NCBI GenBank assembly: GCA_016931965.1
Contig: JAFGDT010000058.1
Span: forward strand, 1-64,000
Origin: a bacterium
Lineage (GTDB): Bacteria; Zhuqueibacterota; QNDG01; DSAB01
Reading direction: 5' to 3'
Length of the DNA: 64,000 bases
Shown here: piece by piece, positions 16,611-26,790 of the stretch
Position numbering within the stretch: position 1 is the stretch's first letter
How the letters are laid out: every line of letters starts with the position of its first letter
The notes under the pieces: generated by a model
Database searches by the model: none
What the model saw: only the letters and a program-made list of their open reading frames with translations
Told to the model about the DNA's origin: nothing
Translations under genes and position numbers: made by a program

Positions 16611-19466
16611 ATGAAACGTGTAATCATCATTATGACTATCTTGTTTATTGGTTTTTTCTTCTCTTGTGCATCTGTTGACCGTGTCCCGTACGCGCCAGAA
16701 AAGATTCAGCCTGTTTTTAATCTTGATGAATCGATTCCTGTCAATCCTGAAATCACAGTGGGTCAGTTTGAAAATGGTTTGCGTTACTTTATTAAGGAGA
16801 ATCAAAAACCGGAAAATAGGGCTTTGCTGAGGCTGGTTGTCAATGTCGGTTCTGTACTGGAAGACGAGGATCAACAGGGTCTGGCTCACTTTACAGAGCA
16901 TATGGCATTTAACGGAACGAAAAATTTCGAGAAACACGAACTTGTGGATTATCTTGAATCGATCGGTATGCAATTTGGTCCGGAAATCAATGCCTATACC
17001 GGTTTTGACGAAACCGTCTATATGCTGGAAGTCCCAACGGACAGCGTTGAGATTATGGAGAAAGCCTTTCAGGTTCTGGAAGACTGGGCACATCAGGTCA
17101 GCTTTGAGGATGAAGAGATCGACAAGGAACGGGGTGTGATCATTGAAGAATGGAGACAGGGGAGGGGTGCACAGGCGCGCATTGAAGACCAACAGTATCC
17201 GATTTTGTTTCAGGGATCGCAGTATGCGGATCGGCTCCCTATCGGGCAAATGGAGGTGGTTGACACCTGTCATTATGAAACCCTGCGCCGGTTTTACCGT
17301 GACTGGTATCGGCCCGACTTGATGGCCATCATCGCTGTTGGGGATTTTGATCAAGCATGGATTAAACGTTTGATTCAAAATCATTTTGCCTCCATTCCGC
17401 TGGGTGAGGGTGTGCGCGAACGTCCTGTTTTCCCAATTCCCGATCATGAAGAGACACGGTTTGCCATTGCAACAGATCCGGAGGCAACCCAGTCCAATGT
17501 CAGTCTCTATTTTAAAAAGGAGTTGCTCCCCGAACAAACCTATGGTGATTACAGGCGGCTTTTGGTCGAAAACCTGTACGATTATATGATGAACGAGCGG
17601 CTCAATGAATTGAGGCAGTTGCCGGATCCGCCTTATCTGTATGCCCTTTCCGGAACAGGCAGGTTTGTTCGCTCGAAGGGCGTCTATTATCTGGAGGCTG
17701 CCGTTAAAAACAACGGGCTGGAATATGGACTTGAAACCCTGTTGACAGAAGCCAGGCGGGCTAAAAGCCACGGATTTACGCAAACCGAATTGGATCGTGC
17801 GAAAAGCCAAATGCTACGGTATATGGAAAAAGCCTATTTGGAGCGGGACAAAACCCAATCAGCCAACTATGCTGCGGAGATCACCCGTCATTTTTTGGTG
17901 GATGAACCGATGCCGGGTATTGAGGTAGAATATCGGTTCTATCAGCAATTTATTCCTAAAGTTGAGCTCGATGAAATCAACCGGCTTGCCGGTCAGACCC
18001 TTACAGATCATAACCGGGTGATTCTGGTCGATGGACCGGAAAAGGAAGACGTCCATATTCCCACAGAGGATGAACTGCTCGCCATCTTTCATAATGTCAA
18101 ACAAAAGACAGTCGAACCGTGGGCCGATGATGTTACTGCTCAACTTCTCGTTGAAGTATTGCCCAAGCCGGGTGACATTGTTGAGGATAATAGAATAGAA
18201 CCGCTCGATGTCACTGAATGGAAACTCTCAAATGGTATTCGTATTCTTCTCAAACCCACCGATTTTAAGAATGATGAAATCAGCTTTACGGCTTTCAGCC
18301 CTGGCGGCCATTCACTGGCTCCCGACGAAGATTATATTTCGGCTATCACTGCCATATCCATTATTGGCGAAAGCGGTTTGGGCCAGTTTGATGAAATTGC
18401 ATTGGGGAAAAAGCTTGCCGGAAAAATCGTCAATGTTTCCCCTTTTATCGGCTCATTGACGGAAGGCATTTCGGGCAGTGGGTCGGTACAGGACATCGAG
18501 ACACTGTTTCAACTGATTTATCTCTATTTTACATCGCCGCGCAGAGACAGCACTGCATTTCTCTCCTTTAAAAATCGAATGAAGCTTGTTATCGAAAACC
18601 GAAACAGCAGCCCGGAGTCGGCCTACAGCGATACCATACAGGTGACCATGGCTCAGTATCACCCGAGATCGCGGCCGTGGACACTGAATCTGCTCGAAGA
18701 AATGGATCTGAACAGGTCCTTTCAGATTTATCGGGAGCGTTTCGCCGATGCCAGTGATTTTACGTTTATTTTTGTAGGCAATATTGATCTTGAAATGATC
18801 AAACCTTTTATCCTGACCTACATTGGGGGATTGCCGTCAATGGGAAGAGACGAAATGTGGCGGGACGTGGGTGTAGAGCCACCCAAAGGTATCATTCATA
18901 AAACGGTCAGAAGAGGCATTGAACCGAAAGCCAGTGTCAGAATCATTTTCACCGGTCCCTATGAGTGGAAGCGGCAAAACAACTATGATATCGGTTCGAT
19001 GTCCAGCCTGCTGCGCATCAAGCTGCGGGAATCGTTAAGAGAAGATCTGGGCGGTACCTATGGGGTTGGTGTGGGGTCTTCCACATCACATTTTCCGAAA
19101 GAAGAGTACACACTCTCGATTTCATTTGGATGTTCACCTGAAAGGGTGGGTGAATTGATTGAGACCGTTTTTATTGAGATTGACAGTCTGAAAACGGTTG
19201 GTCCACGGGAAGTCGATGTCAACAAAGTCAGGGAAGCCCAGACCAGGCAGTATGAACTTGATCTCAAAGACAATGTTTTCTGGCAGAATGCACTGTACAC
19301 GACCGCTTATCATGGCAGCAGCCCCCTTAATATTTTGGATTACATGGATTATGTCAACAATCTGTCGGCTGAATCGATTCAGAATGCTGCAAAAAAATAT
19401 TTTGATATGAATAATTATGTTCAGTTTGTTTTGCTTCCCGAAGGGACAGAGAAGACCCAGAAGTAG
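16611..19466 (+). CDS. M16 family zinc peptidase lipoprotein
   Basis: A 951-residue lipoprotein: signal segment to FFFS-C19, then two M16 (insulinase/pitrilysin-type) halves. The active site is in the first half: H93-F-T-E96-H97 (inverted HxxEH zinc motif) with the downstream glutamate in RGVIIEEWR near residue 175. The second half (about 540-950) is the inactive clamshell partner, with RxxxDLGGTYGVGV near its end. Such envelope proteases degrade short peptides in the periplasm. The ribosome site AGGAG precedes the ATG. It is 63 bases after the rubrerythrin remnant and 48 bases before the phosphomutase gene. Confidence 0.92.
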   Translation: MKRVIIIMTILFIGFFFSCASVDRVPYAPEKIQPVFNLDESIPVNPEITVGQFENGLRYFIKENQKPENRALLRLVVNVGSVLEDEDQQGLAHFTEHMAFNGTKNFEKHELVDYLESIGMQFGPEINAYTGFDETVYMLEVPTDSVEIMEKAFQVLEDWAHQVSFEDEEIDKERGVIIEEWRQGRGAQARIEDQQYPILFQGSQYADRLPIGQMEVVDTCHYETLRRFYRDWYRPDLMAIIAVGDFDQAWIKRLIQNHFASIPLGEGVRERPVFPIPDHEETRFAIATDPEATQSNVSLYFKKELLPEQTYGDYRRLLVENLYDYMMNERLNELRQLPDPPYLYALSGTGRFVRSKGVYYLEAAVKNNGLEYGLETLLTEARRAKSHGFTQTELDRAKSQMLRYMEKAYLERDKTQSANYAAEITRHFLVDEPMPGIEVEYRFYQQFIPKVELDEINRLAGQTLTDHNRVILVDGPEKEDVHIPTEDELLAIFHNVKQKTVEPWADDVTAQLLVEVLPKPGDIVEDNRIEPLDVTEWKLSNGIRILLKPTDFKNDEISFTAFSPGGHSLAPDEDYISAITAISIIGESGLGQFDEIALGKKLAGKIVNVSPFIGSLTEGISGSGSVQDIETLFQLIYLYFTSPRRDSTAFLSFKNRMKLVIENRNSSPESAYSDTIQVTMAQYHPRSRPWTLNLLEEMDLNRSFQIYRERFADASDFTFIFVGNIDLEMIKPFILTYIGGLPSMGRDEMWRDVGVEPPKGIIHKTVRRGIEPKASVRIIFTGPYEWKRQNNYDIGSMSSLLRIKLRESLREDLGGTYGVGVGSSTSHFPKEEYTLSISFGCSPERVGELIETVFIEIDSLKTVGPREVDVNKVREAQTRQYELDLKDNVFWQNALYTTAYHGSSPLNILDYMDYVNNLSAESIQNAAKKYFDMNNYVQFVLLPEGTEKTQK

Positions 19467-19514
19467 CCCGAGGGGTTATCTGTGTAGGCGTTTAGAATAT
19501 TATTGGAGACAGAG

Positions 19515-20879
19515 ATGTCCAAACCGGTTATGATTAGTGTTTCTGGTATTCGGGGAATCGTGGGAGAGGGGCTGACGCCCCAGTTGATTGTCCGCTTTTC
19601 GGCTGGTGTCGGCAGCACTTACGGAAGAGGCAAGGTGATGGTCGGCCGGGATTCAAGGGAGAGTGGTGAAATGGTCAAGGCAGCAGTTTTTTCAGGCCTC
19701 ATGTCGGTCGGTTGCCATCCTGTCGATTTGGGCGTCTGTCCCACGCCCACCGTTCAAATGGCAGTCCAGCAATCGGATGCTCTGGGGGGGATTGTGATCA
19801 CTGCAAGTCACAATCCTGTAGAGTGGAATGCCCTGAAGCTGTTGGGTCCGGATGGTCTTTTTCTGAATCAGGAAGAGGGCAACCGGGTCAAACAGATTGT
19901 TGAAGAAGAGACATTTCCGTTTGTTGTCTGGAATCAGATCGGTCGTGTGTCCACATACGCACATGCGATTGATGATCATATCGGTGCCATCCTGGAGCTG
20001 CCCTATCTCGATGTTCCCAAGATCCGTCAGCGTCGTTTTCAAGTCGCTTTTGATTGTGTAAACGGTGCCGGAGGGACAATATTGCCCAAGCTTCTCAATA
20101 CACTGGGTTGTGTAACCTATCCGTTCAACGAAGAACCTACCGGGCGTTTCGCCCACACGCCCGAGCCTGTTTCGGCGAATCTCAAGGATCTCTGTCGATG
20201 TGTGGTCGGCAGCAAAGCCGATATCGGTTTTGCCGTTGATCCCGATGTGGACCGTCTGGCCATCGTGGCGGAAAACGGGGAGCCGTTGGGCGAAGAGTAT
20301 ACAGTTACCCTTTGTACAAAATTTATCCTACAGAAGAAAAAGGGAAAGGTCGTTGTGAACATGTCCACCACGCGGGCTGTGGAAGACGTTACTGTCCAGG
20401 CTGGGGGGGAACTGATCCGAACCCCTGTCGGTGAAATCCATGTGGCTGAAAAAATGAGAGAAGCCCATGCCGTGATAGGTGGCGAGGGGAATGGTGGTGT
20501 GATCCTGCCCGAGATGCACCTCGGAAGGGACGCACCTGTAGCCATTGCGCTGACGCTTCAATATCTCTTAGAATACGGCAAACCGGTCTCTATGATCTGG
20601 AAATCGCTTCCCCGGTATGTGATGACAAAGAAAAAGATCGACATCGGTACATCCGATCCGGATCAGATCATCCGGTCTATGGAAACAAAATACCGAAGCG
20701 AGAAAACCAATCTTGCAGACGGCCTGAAAATTGACCGGGCCGATTCCTGGATTCATGTCCGTAAATCCAACACGGAACCGATTATTCGGGTCATCACTGA
20801 AGCCAGAACAAAAGAGGATTCCGAAAAACTCTGTGAGGTATTCATCCAAGAAATCAAACAATTTACAGGTAAGGCATAG
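19515..20879 (+). CDS. Phosphoglucomutase/phosphomannomutase family protein
   Basis: A 454-residue alpha-D-phosphohexomutase with all four signatures: phosphoserine loop TASHNP (S98), metal loop DPDVDR (near 238-243), sugar-binding GEGNGG, and phosphate-binding RKSNTEP at the C-terminus. The enzyme moves phosphate between C1 and C6 of hexoses or hexosamines. The sequence is nearest to the short phosphoglucosamine/phosphomannomutase type (archaeal-like GlmM) by length and loop sequence, but substrate cannot be read from sequence. ATG at 19515 has GGAG six bases upstream; the TTG four codons earlier is ignored. Confidence 0.92.
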   Translation: MSKPVMISVSGIRGIVGEGLTPQLIVRFSAGVGSTYGRGKVMVGRDSRESGEMVKAAVFSGLMSVGCHPVDLGVCPTPTVQMAVQQSDALGGIVITASHNPVEWNALKLLGPDGLFLNQEEGNRVKQIVEEETFPFVVWNQIGRVSTYAHAIDDHIGAILELPYLDVPKIRQRRFQVAFDCVNGAGGTILPKLLNTLGCVTYPFNEEPTGRFAHTPEPVSANLKDLCRCVVGSKADIGFAVDPDVDRLAIVAENGEPLGEEYTVTLCTKFILQKKKGKVVVNMSTTRAVEDVTVQAGGELIRTPVGEIHVAEKMREAHAVIGGEGNGGVILPEMHLGRDAPVAIALTLQYLLEYGKPVSMIWKSLPRYVMTKKKIDIGTSDPDQIIRSMETKYRSEKTNLADGLKIDRADSWIHVRKSNTEPIIRVITEARTKEDSEKLCEVFIQEIKQFTGKA

Positions 20880-20904
20880 AACTTTTAAGGCGTCTATTTT
20901 CCAC

Positions 20905-20933
20905 TTGACTTTTATGATGGCGATGTGTACAAT
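20905..20933 (+). promoter_or_regulatory. Sigma-70 promoter upstream of T9SS-sorted protein
   Basis: TTGACT, 17-base spacer, TACAAT: five of six matches in both hexamers. Transcription would start near 20940, about 60 bases before the ATG at 20999. It separates the secreted-protein gene from the phosphomutase gene. Confidence 0.7.
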
Positions 20934-20998
20934 AAACAGAATGATCGTTAACCTTTTATAAAAATTGAAAGAAATTTCAAAATTTGGGGAGTTTTATT

Positions 20999-22168
20999 AT
21001 GAATACGCGTAAATGGTCTTTCATGTTAGGTTTTTTAATTGTCGGATCTTTTCTGTTATCCGATATCAGCCTATCGCAGATCACCATCACCTGGCCGAAT
21101 CCTTTTCCGATTGGCCGTACCACTGAAACGAAGATTGATACAGTCATTTCAGTTGCATCATTGAATCTGGGTGTGTCAGGCGGGCCGCAGACCTGGAATT
21201 TCAATGAAACATTGGATGCCTGGGATGTTAACTTTGGAATTATGGATGTTGCGGGATCACCTTACGAATCAACATTTGGAGATGCGCAGTGGATCGATCA
21301 CAACTGGACGTATATTCCTGAATTTTTGGACCCACCCACAATTGGAGAAATGTTCTCGTACCGTTATCTTGAAGGAAATTGGATCAAAGAACAGGGTATG
21401 GGAACAACGGCTACACTGATAGGAGGGTCACCATTTGTTTATCCTTCACCGAGTCAAGTTTATCCAAATCCTCTTGAATACGATTCGCCGACATGGACTG
21501 AAGAAAGGTATTTTGAACCGAAATTTATCAACCTCATTAACGGAACGATAGAGGACAGCAGTATTGTGAGCGTTGATGCCTGGGGTGAATTAACCATACC
21601 GGCAGGGACATATCAGTGTCTGCGCTTAAAACGTCATGAGTTCAGAGAGATTCATATTCCTCCAATAGCTTTTATACTTCCTCAGGGCCGTGATGAGTAT
21701 CTTGAAACGTATACTTATGTGTGGCTGACCCACGATTTTGAAACGGTGTTGTCTGTTACTGCGGATGCTTCCTTGGGGGAGGATTTTACAGAAGCCCTGT
21801 ATGTGATTCTGGCTACCAATGTTTCAGGCATTGGGTGTGATCCGACATGTGATCCGAATGCTTCTGTCCCCTCGGCATTTGTATTGGGTCAGAATTATCC
21901 CAATCCATTTAATCCTGTAACTTATATACAGTATGCATTGCCAGAACCGGCCAGAGTCGAGTTAAGAATATTCAACCTTCTTGGTCAGGAAATCGCCCTC
22001 ATCGAATCCGGAATTAAAAATGCGGGTGTACAGGAGACTGTGTGGAATGGAAAAGATCTCCATAACAACGACGTTCCGGGAGGTGTCTATTTCTATCAAT
22101 TGAAAGCGGTTCCCCTGAGTGGCCATCAGACCCTTGTTCAGACCCGAAAAATGGTGATGATGAAATAG
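20999..22168 (+). CDS. Secreted protein with type IX sorting domain
   Basis: A 389-residue protein with signal peptide (cut after about residue 26, SDISLS-Q) and a C-terminal sorting domain of about 85 residues. That domain has QNYPNPFNPVTYIQYALPE, the strand VELRIFNLLGQEI, WNGKD and GVYFYQLKA, the classic FCB-group type A T9SS signal that delivers proteins to the surface. The middle part (27-290) is beta-rich with many aromatic residues and matches no enzyme motif I know. ATG is preceded by GGGGAG. It is a single-gene unit between a promoter and a strong terminator. Confidence 0.85.
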   Translation: MNTRKWSFMLGFLIVGSFLLSDISLSQITITWPNPFPIGRTTETKIDTVISVASLNLGVSGGPQTWNFNETLDAWDVNFGIMDVAGSPYESTFGDAQWIDHNWTYIPEFLDPPTIGEMFSYRYLEGNWIKEQGMGTTATLIGGSPFVYPSPSQVYPNPLEYDSPTWTEERYFEPKFINLINGTIEDSSIVSVDAWGELTIPAGTYQCLRLKRHEFREIHIPPIAFILPQGRDEYLETYTYVWLTHDFETVLSVTADASLGEDFTEALYVILATNVSGIGCDPTCDPNASVPSAFVLGQNYPNPFNPVTYIQYALPEPARVELRIFNLLGQEIALIESGIKNAGVQETVWNGKDLHNNDVPGGVYFYQLKAVPLSGHQTLVQTRKMVMMK

Positions 22169-22227
22169 ATGGATTGATCTGAGGATTTATCTACAAACAT
22201 AGAAATTCCTGAACTGATACAAGAAAA

Positions 22228-22264
22228 GGCTGGTCCTTCATTTGGGGGGACCGGCCTATTTTTT
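22228..22264 (+). terminator. Rho-independent terminator
   Basis: A 9-base-pair stem (22228-22236 with 22248-22256, one G-T pair) and an 11-base loop, followed by TATTTTTT. It lies 60 bases after the stop of the T9SS-sorted protein. Confidence 0.88.
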
Positions 22265-22351
22265 CGAGCAACTCGATACGGTTTTATCCGTAAAAAAATA
22301 TCTGCTATTCAGATTTTTAAATTAAATTGGAATGATTTTCAGCCGATCTTC

Positions 22352-23032
22352 ATGAATCATAAAGGGACTTATTATATCTTTGCCATTCTGTTGGTTTTTT
22401 CAAGCTTAGGATTCTCCAACGGGAAAAAATATGGGTTTGAGAACATCGGAGTTGAAGAGGGTGTTCTGATATTTGATTTTGAGTTATTTGATCTATTCAG
22501 CGAGGACATTATCAGAGGGCTGAGAAAAGGGATGACGGCAGCTATTGAATATCAAGTGCAACTCTGGGAAGAGCGGAGGCACTGGTTTGATCGGGTGGTC
22601 GCCGAAAAATCAATACGGATGAAGGTGGGTTATGACAGCTGGGAGCAATCATTTATTCTGACACGTCCGGAAGAGGGGCCAGTTTTGCTGAGTGAAAGTC
22701 ATATCCAGGATCGGTGTTCCCGATTGGATGGTTTTCATTTGGTCGATCTGAATCAATTGAAAGCCAAGGGTCGATATACCCTTGTTGTGAAAATGATCTT
22801 ACAGCCTCTTTCCGTGGACAATTATGAAGAAATTAAAAGATGGCTGGCCGGCGAGGTTCAGGAACTCAATCCCAGGAATCTGAAATCAACAGAATCCCCT
22901 GATGAAAAAGCCGGCGACTGGTTGTTGGGACTTGTCCTTAACTTGACCGGTTTCGGAGATCGGGCGATCACTGCCGAGAGTCCGGCTTTTCATATAGAAA
23001 ACGGCTCTGTTGTTTTAGAGGAAGAGGAATAG
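22352..23032 (+). CDS. DUF4390-like exported protein
   Basis: A 226-residue protein with a signal peptide (hydrophobic residues 6-22, cleavage near SNG). The body follows the DUF4390 pattern: a short beta segment (LIFDFELFDLFSEDIIRGL), a GM..AIEYQVQLWEERRHWFD block, then RMKVGYDSWEQSFIL. Function is unknown; family members are predicted periplasmic or envelope proteins. It starts a plus-strand run with Ppx, the TPR protein and a phosphoesterase, with 4 bases to the next start codon. No clear ribosome site is visible before the ATG. Confidence 0.65.
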   Translation: MNHKGTYYIFAILLVFSSLGFSNGKKYGFENIGVEEGVLIFDFELFDLFSEDIIRGLRKGMTAAIEYQVQLWEERRHWFDRVVAEKSIRMKVGYDSWEQSFILTRPEEGPVLLSESHIQDRCSRLDGFHLVDLNQLKAKGRYTLVVKMILQPLSVDNYEEIKRWLAGEVQELNPRNLKSTESPDEKAGDWLLGLVLNLTGFGDRAITAESPAFHIENGSVVLEEEE

Positions 23033-23036
23033 AATT

Positions 23037-23972
23037 TTGAAGCGACTGGCCGTCATCGATATTGGAACCCATTCCATCCTTTATCTTCTGGTGGAAATCA
23101 ATCCCAAAAACGGCGTGTTTGTTATCGATCAAATCGTTCGAGCCGTTCGCTTGGGTCGGGGTGTTGAGGACAGTGGAATGATTCAAGATGACCCACTTAA
23201 AAAAGCCGTTCACGTACTCAAGGATTTTGTTCGTCAAGCTTTTGATCAACATGTCGATCAGGTCATTGCCGTGGGTACACACGTTTTTCGGGCGGCCAAA
23301 AATCGGGAGCAGGTCCGCGAAGCAATACGAAAAAAGACAGGTCTTAACATTGAAGTGCTTTCCGACCGAGAAGAGGCGCGATGGAGTTATTTAGGAGCGG
23401 TTTACGGGAGGGAGTTGGATCGATCCGTCCTTGTTGTGGATATCGGTGGAGGCAGCACAGAATTCATATTTGGAGAAGGGAACCAAATTGAAGATCTTGT
23501 CAGTATAAATCTTGGTGCTGTCAATCTCACAGAGAGATGCATCCATCATGATCCTCCGCTGAAAGAGGAAATGAATGCACTTACAGAGGTCGTTTATGCG
23601 ATGTTGCCCAAAAGCATCTACACCTTTTATCAAAAGGGAAAGCAATTGATCGCAACAGGGGGGACAGTCACCACATTAGGGGCGCTTCAACTCCGATCGG
23701 ACCGATATGATCCCAATCGTGTCAATGGTTATGTGATGTCTCTGGAAGATCTTGAGGATTCAATGGATCAACTTCTCTCTGTTCCGATTTCGGAGAGGAA
23801 GCGGTTACTCAGGTTCGATCCCGCGCGTTCGGATATCATTTTAGCGGGATCGATGATTTTGAAAACGATTTTGTTAGCGGGAAAATTCAAAGAGGTGATG
23901 ATCAGCGATCAGGGATTGCGCTTGGGGATTGCTCTGAGAGCATTCAAATTGGATTCACTTCATCATCAATAG
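23037..23972 (+). CDS. Ppx/GppA family phosphatase
   Basis: A 311-residue exopolyphosphatase/guanosine pentaphosphate phosphatase-type protein of the actin-like ATPase superfamily. Visible motifs: AVIDIGTHSI (phosphate 1), VGTHVFRAAKN, SDREEARW, and VVDIGGGSTEF (phosphate 2), followed by IATGGTVTTLG. It cleaves phosphate from polyphosphate or from pppGpp; sequence alone does not separate the two. It is the short single-module form, without the HD-like C-terminal extension of E. coli Ppx. The start is TTG at 23037 with an AGAGGAA ribosome site. Confidence 0.92.
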   Translation: MKRLAVIDIGTHSILYLLVEINPKNGVFVIDQIVRAVRLGRGVEDSGMIQDDPLKKAVHVLKDFVRQAFDQHVDQVIAVGTHVFRAAKNREQVREAIRKKTGLNIEVLSDREEARWSYLGAVYGRELDRSVLVVDIGGGSTEFIFGEGNQIEDLVSINLGAVNLTERCIHHDPPLKEEMNALTEVVYAMLPKSIYTFYQKGKQLIATGGTVTTLGALQLRSDRYDPNRVNGYVMSLEDLEDSMDQLLSVPISERKRLLRFDPARSDIILAGSMILKTILLAGKFKEVMISDQGLRLGIALRAFKLDSLHHQ

Positions 23973-23984
23973 ACAGGAGCCATT

Positions 23985-25892
23985 ATGAAAAGGATATTTC
24001 AAATGAAGATGTTATCTTTTTTGTTTTCGACATTTTTGATCTGCTTATTTTTAATCATCGAAGAAGAGGCTGTCACTGTTGCGGTGCAAAGAGATGATTC
24101 CTCCCAGATGGTTTACTATGGTGAACCGGTGTTTATTCAAATCGATCCTTCCAAATTGAACTATATTGAATCCCCTCAAGATATCAGTCAATTGCAACTT
24201 TTCGTCTATGCCCATCTTCTCGATACACCAGAAATGATCGATATGAAAAAAAGGAATGGGATTTGGGAGGCGGTTTACACTTTGACGGATACAAGTGTTA
24301 AAATGCTGATGTTCACTGTTCAGGTTGAAGTTTCTGAAAAACAGTCTATAATTGGTTCTCAGAATGTGTTTCAGGATATGCTCGTCTACGATGAAGCCAA
24401 CAGACCTGTTCAGGGGGCACATCAGGCCAGGGCGCTTTCCTATACGGGTCTGGGAGGATTAAGGAACGAAGATCTGGATCTGGCCGTCCAGGAAATTGAA
24501 AAGGAACTTGAACTTTATCCCGACAATCTCTCAGCCCGGAATCTGTTCTATACACTCCTGCTCAAGGCGAACAATTACTCCAGTCGTATCCGAAATCAGA
24601 TTAAAAGAGAAATTGATGAAATGCTTTATCGGAATCCGACAGACGAAAATACCATGAATTTTGCTATCGGCGGTTACCGACTTATCGGCGAAATGGATGT
24701 AGCCCAAAAGGTGGAGGATGATCTCATTGAACAAAATCCAAAAGGAAATCAAGCCTCCGTCAAAACTTTTGATGAAATCATGCAAATTGAAAATACCGAA
24801 GACCGAGCCCAACGGTTGGATGGTTTTTTAGTTGCGTTTCCGGAATCTCCATTGATGGAACTGGCCCTATCCAATCTCGCCTCCGCAGTTATAGAGCTGG
24901 ATGATTTGGCGCGATTAACCGATATCGGCGATCGACTGCTCTATGCGTCAACCACACCGACCGCTGCGAGTGGTTTGGCCGGCATAGCCGGTGTTTTATC
25001 TGAAAAACAAATCGAACTGAACCGGGCTTCAGCCTATATCGACAGAGCACTGACACTCATTCGTTCATCGACACTCTCGATGGAACCGCCTCCTGAGATG
25101 ACGGAGAAAGAATGGGAGGAAAGAATACATTTGACCGAAGCGCGTTACCGAGATATTTTAGGCTGGATTCATTTCCAGCAGGGGAAAATCGAAAGCAGCA
25201 TCACGGAACTGAGAAAGGCTGCGGAGGAAACCTCGCAACCCGGGGTCTATTATCATTTGGCTGAAGCGCTCAATGCATCAGGTAATACTGATGAAGCCAT
25301 TTTATATTATGCCAGAGCCGCCGCTTTTGACGGAGAAATTGCAGACAATGCATACGATAAATTTACGGATCACTGGCTTCAGTTCAAGCCGGAAACGGAG
25401 GATATGGATCTGTTTTATCGTCAACAAAAAGAGTGGATAGATAACCATTACAGAGACAATGTGCTTTCACAAAGGATAAACCGGCGTGCTCCTGATTTTG
25501 AGCTTTCCAGCCTCAGAAATGAGCGGATAAAGTTGTCCGATCAGAAAAGATCCGTTGTCCTACTCTGTTTCTGGGCCACGTGGAGCACCTCTTCGGAGAT
25601 GCTGCTTGAAACACTCAAACTGTTATATGAGAATCTGGGGCAAAAGGTCCTTTTTCTCACCATTGCGGTTGATATGGATGAATCGGATATCCGAGATTAT
25701 GTCATTGAGCACCGGATTGCGCTTCCCGTACTCTTCAATGATGGAACGGACGAGGATTATCAACTGCAGGGCGTTCCGACGCTCTTTCTGATTGATCAAA
25801 ACGGAGAGATTCAATTTGAACACAAAGGATATCGATCCGATATCGAACGTCTGTTGATGATTGAGGCCGAATATCTGTTGGCTTCAAGATGA
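23985..25892 (+). CDS. TPR protein with redox-inactive thioredoxin-like domain
   Basis: A 635-residue exported protein: signal-like hydrophobic segment (residues 9-25), a beta-rich region (about 35-135), helical TPR-like repeats (about 140-470) and a C-terminal TlpA/AhpC-type thioredoxin domain (about 500-630). The domain opens APDFELSSLRNERIKLSD, and keeps the cis-proline (P598 in GVPTLF). The active site is FWATWSTSSE (529-538) where WCxxC would be, so both cysteines are serine. It cannot do thiol chemistry and may be a binding or scaffolding module. Overlaps the metallophosphoesterase gene by ATGA. Confidence 0.8.
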   Translation: MKRIFQMKMLSFLFSTFLICLFLIIEEEAVTVAVQRDDSSQMVYYGEPVFIQIDPSKLNYIESPQDISQLQLFVYAHLLDTPEMIDMKKRNGIWEAVYTLTDTSVKMLMFTVQVEVSEKQSIIGSQNVFQDMLVYDEANRPVQGAHQARALSYTGLGGLRNEDLDLAVQEIEKELELYPDNLSARNLFYTLLLKANNYSSRIRNQIKREIDEMLYRNPTDENTMNFAIGGYRLIGEMDVAQKVEDDLIEQNPKGNQASVKTFDEIMQIENTEDRAQRLDGFLVAFPESPLMELALSNLASAVIELDDLARLTDIGDRLLYASTTPTAASGLAGIAGVLSEKQIELNRASAYIDRALTLIRSSTLSMEPPPEMTEKEWEERIHLTEARYRDILGWIHFQQGKIESSITELRKAAEETSQPGVYYHLAEALNASGNTDEAILYYARAAAFDGEIADNAYDKFTDHWLQFKPETEDMDLFYRQQKEWIDNHYRDNVLSQRINRRAPDFELSSLRNERIKLSDQKRSVVLLCFWATWSTSSEMLLETLKLLYENLGQKVLFLTIAVDMDESDIRDYVIEHRIALPVLFNDGTDEDYQLQGVPTLFLIDQNGEIQFEHKGYRSDIERLLMIEAEYLLASR

Positions 25893-26764
25893 GAATTTTA
25901 TATACATCCGATCTTCATGGGCGGACAGATTTATATCAGGAAATCATCATTCTCTCCATACAGCAAAAAATCAATGCCGTGGTATTGGGTGGAGATCTTT
26001 TCCCGAAGCAAGGGCGATTCATAGACAGTTTGGAAATTCAAATGCAATTTATTGAAGATCTGTTTTGTCCATTCTTGATTGAATTGAAAGATCGAACAGG
26101 GGCTTCGATTTACTGCATCTTGGGAAATGACGACTGGGCAGCCACACTTCCCCTTTTGCATCGGTTTGAATCGGATCGTCTTGTTCATCTTCTTGATCAC
26201 CAGGTTTTTCAATTGTCGGATGGGTGGAGCATCACCGGTTACCCCTATGTGCCACCTACGCCTTTTTCGCCGAAAGATTTTGAAAAGCGGGACTTGAAAA
26301 ATGATTCACCCATTCATACGACGGATTTTCCTGCTGTAAGCAGATCGGGATTGATTGAAAAAATCGATGAGGTTGTTTATTTTTCTCGACAGAGTTCGAT
26401 AGAGGAAGACATGATTCTTTTGCCCCGAATCCCGAATCATCAAAAAGCCGTTTATGTGATACACGCCCCTCCTTATGATACCGCTTTGGATCGTTTGGGG
26501 AAAGGGCGGTCTATAGGGAGCAAAGCCATCCGTCATTTTATTAACAAAGAACAGCCGTCAATTACTCTCCACGGGCATATTCACGAATCACCCATGGTTT
26601 CAGGATTTTACTGGCAAAAAATCGGAGAGACCCTTTCTATCAATCCCGGTCAGATGGGTTCTCGTCTATCAGCAGTGATATTGGATTCTATGCAACCCAT
26701 GGAAACGCTTTCCCATACACGCTACGGAAACGTTCAATCCCATCGAGCAATCAATTCAGATTGA
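25889..26764 (+). CDS. Calcineurin-like metallophosphoesterase
   Basis: A 291-residue protein with the dimetal phosphoesterase motifs in order: SDLHG (7-11), GGDLFP (near 34), GNDDW (near 79, GND in place of GNH), HAPP (near 192) and HGHIHES (near 229). The missing histidine after GN is common in the distant UPF/YfcE-like branch. Substrate is unknown. It is coupled to the TPR/thioredoxin-like gene by a 4-base overlap and followed 26 bases later by nikR. It has no signal peptide, so it acts in the cytoplasm. Confidence 0.85.
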   Translation: MRILYTSDLHGRTDLYQEIIILSIQQKINAVVLGGDLFPKQGRFIDSLEIQMQFIEDLFCPFLIELKDRTGASIYCILGNDDWAATLPLLHRFESDRLVHLLDHQVFQLSDGWSITGYPYVPPTPFSPKDFEKRDLKNDSPIHTTDFPAVSRSGLIEKIDEVVYFSRQSSIEEDMILLPRIPNHQKAVYVIHAPPYDTALDRLGKGRSIGSKAIRHFINKEQPSITLHGHIHESPMVSGFYWQKIGETLSINPGQMGSRLSAVILDSMQPMETLSHTRYGNVQSHRAINSD

Positions 26765-26790
26765 AATCAAATCATCATGGAGGAACGATT

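Noticed and set aside
16554..17810. Open frame of about 418 codons on the minus strand
   Set aside because: Antisense shadow of the M16 peptidase gene, whose HFTEH motif and lipobox are clear on the plus strand.
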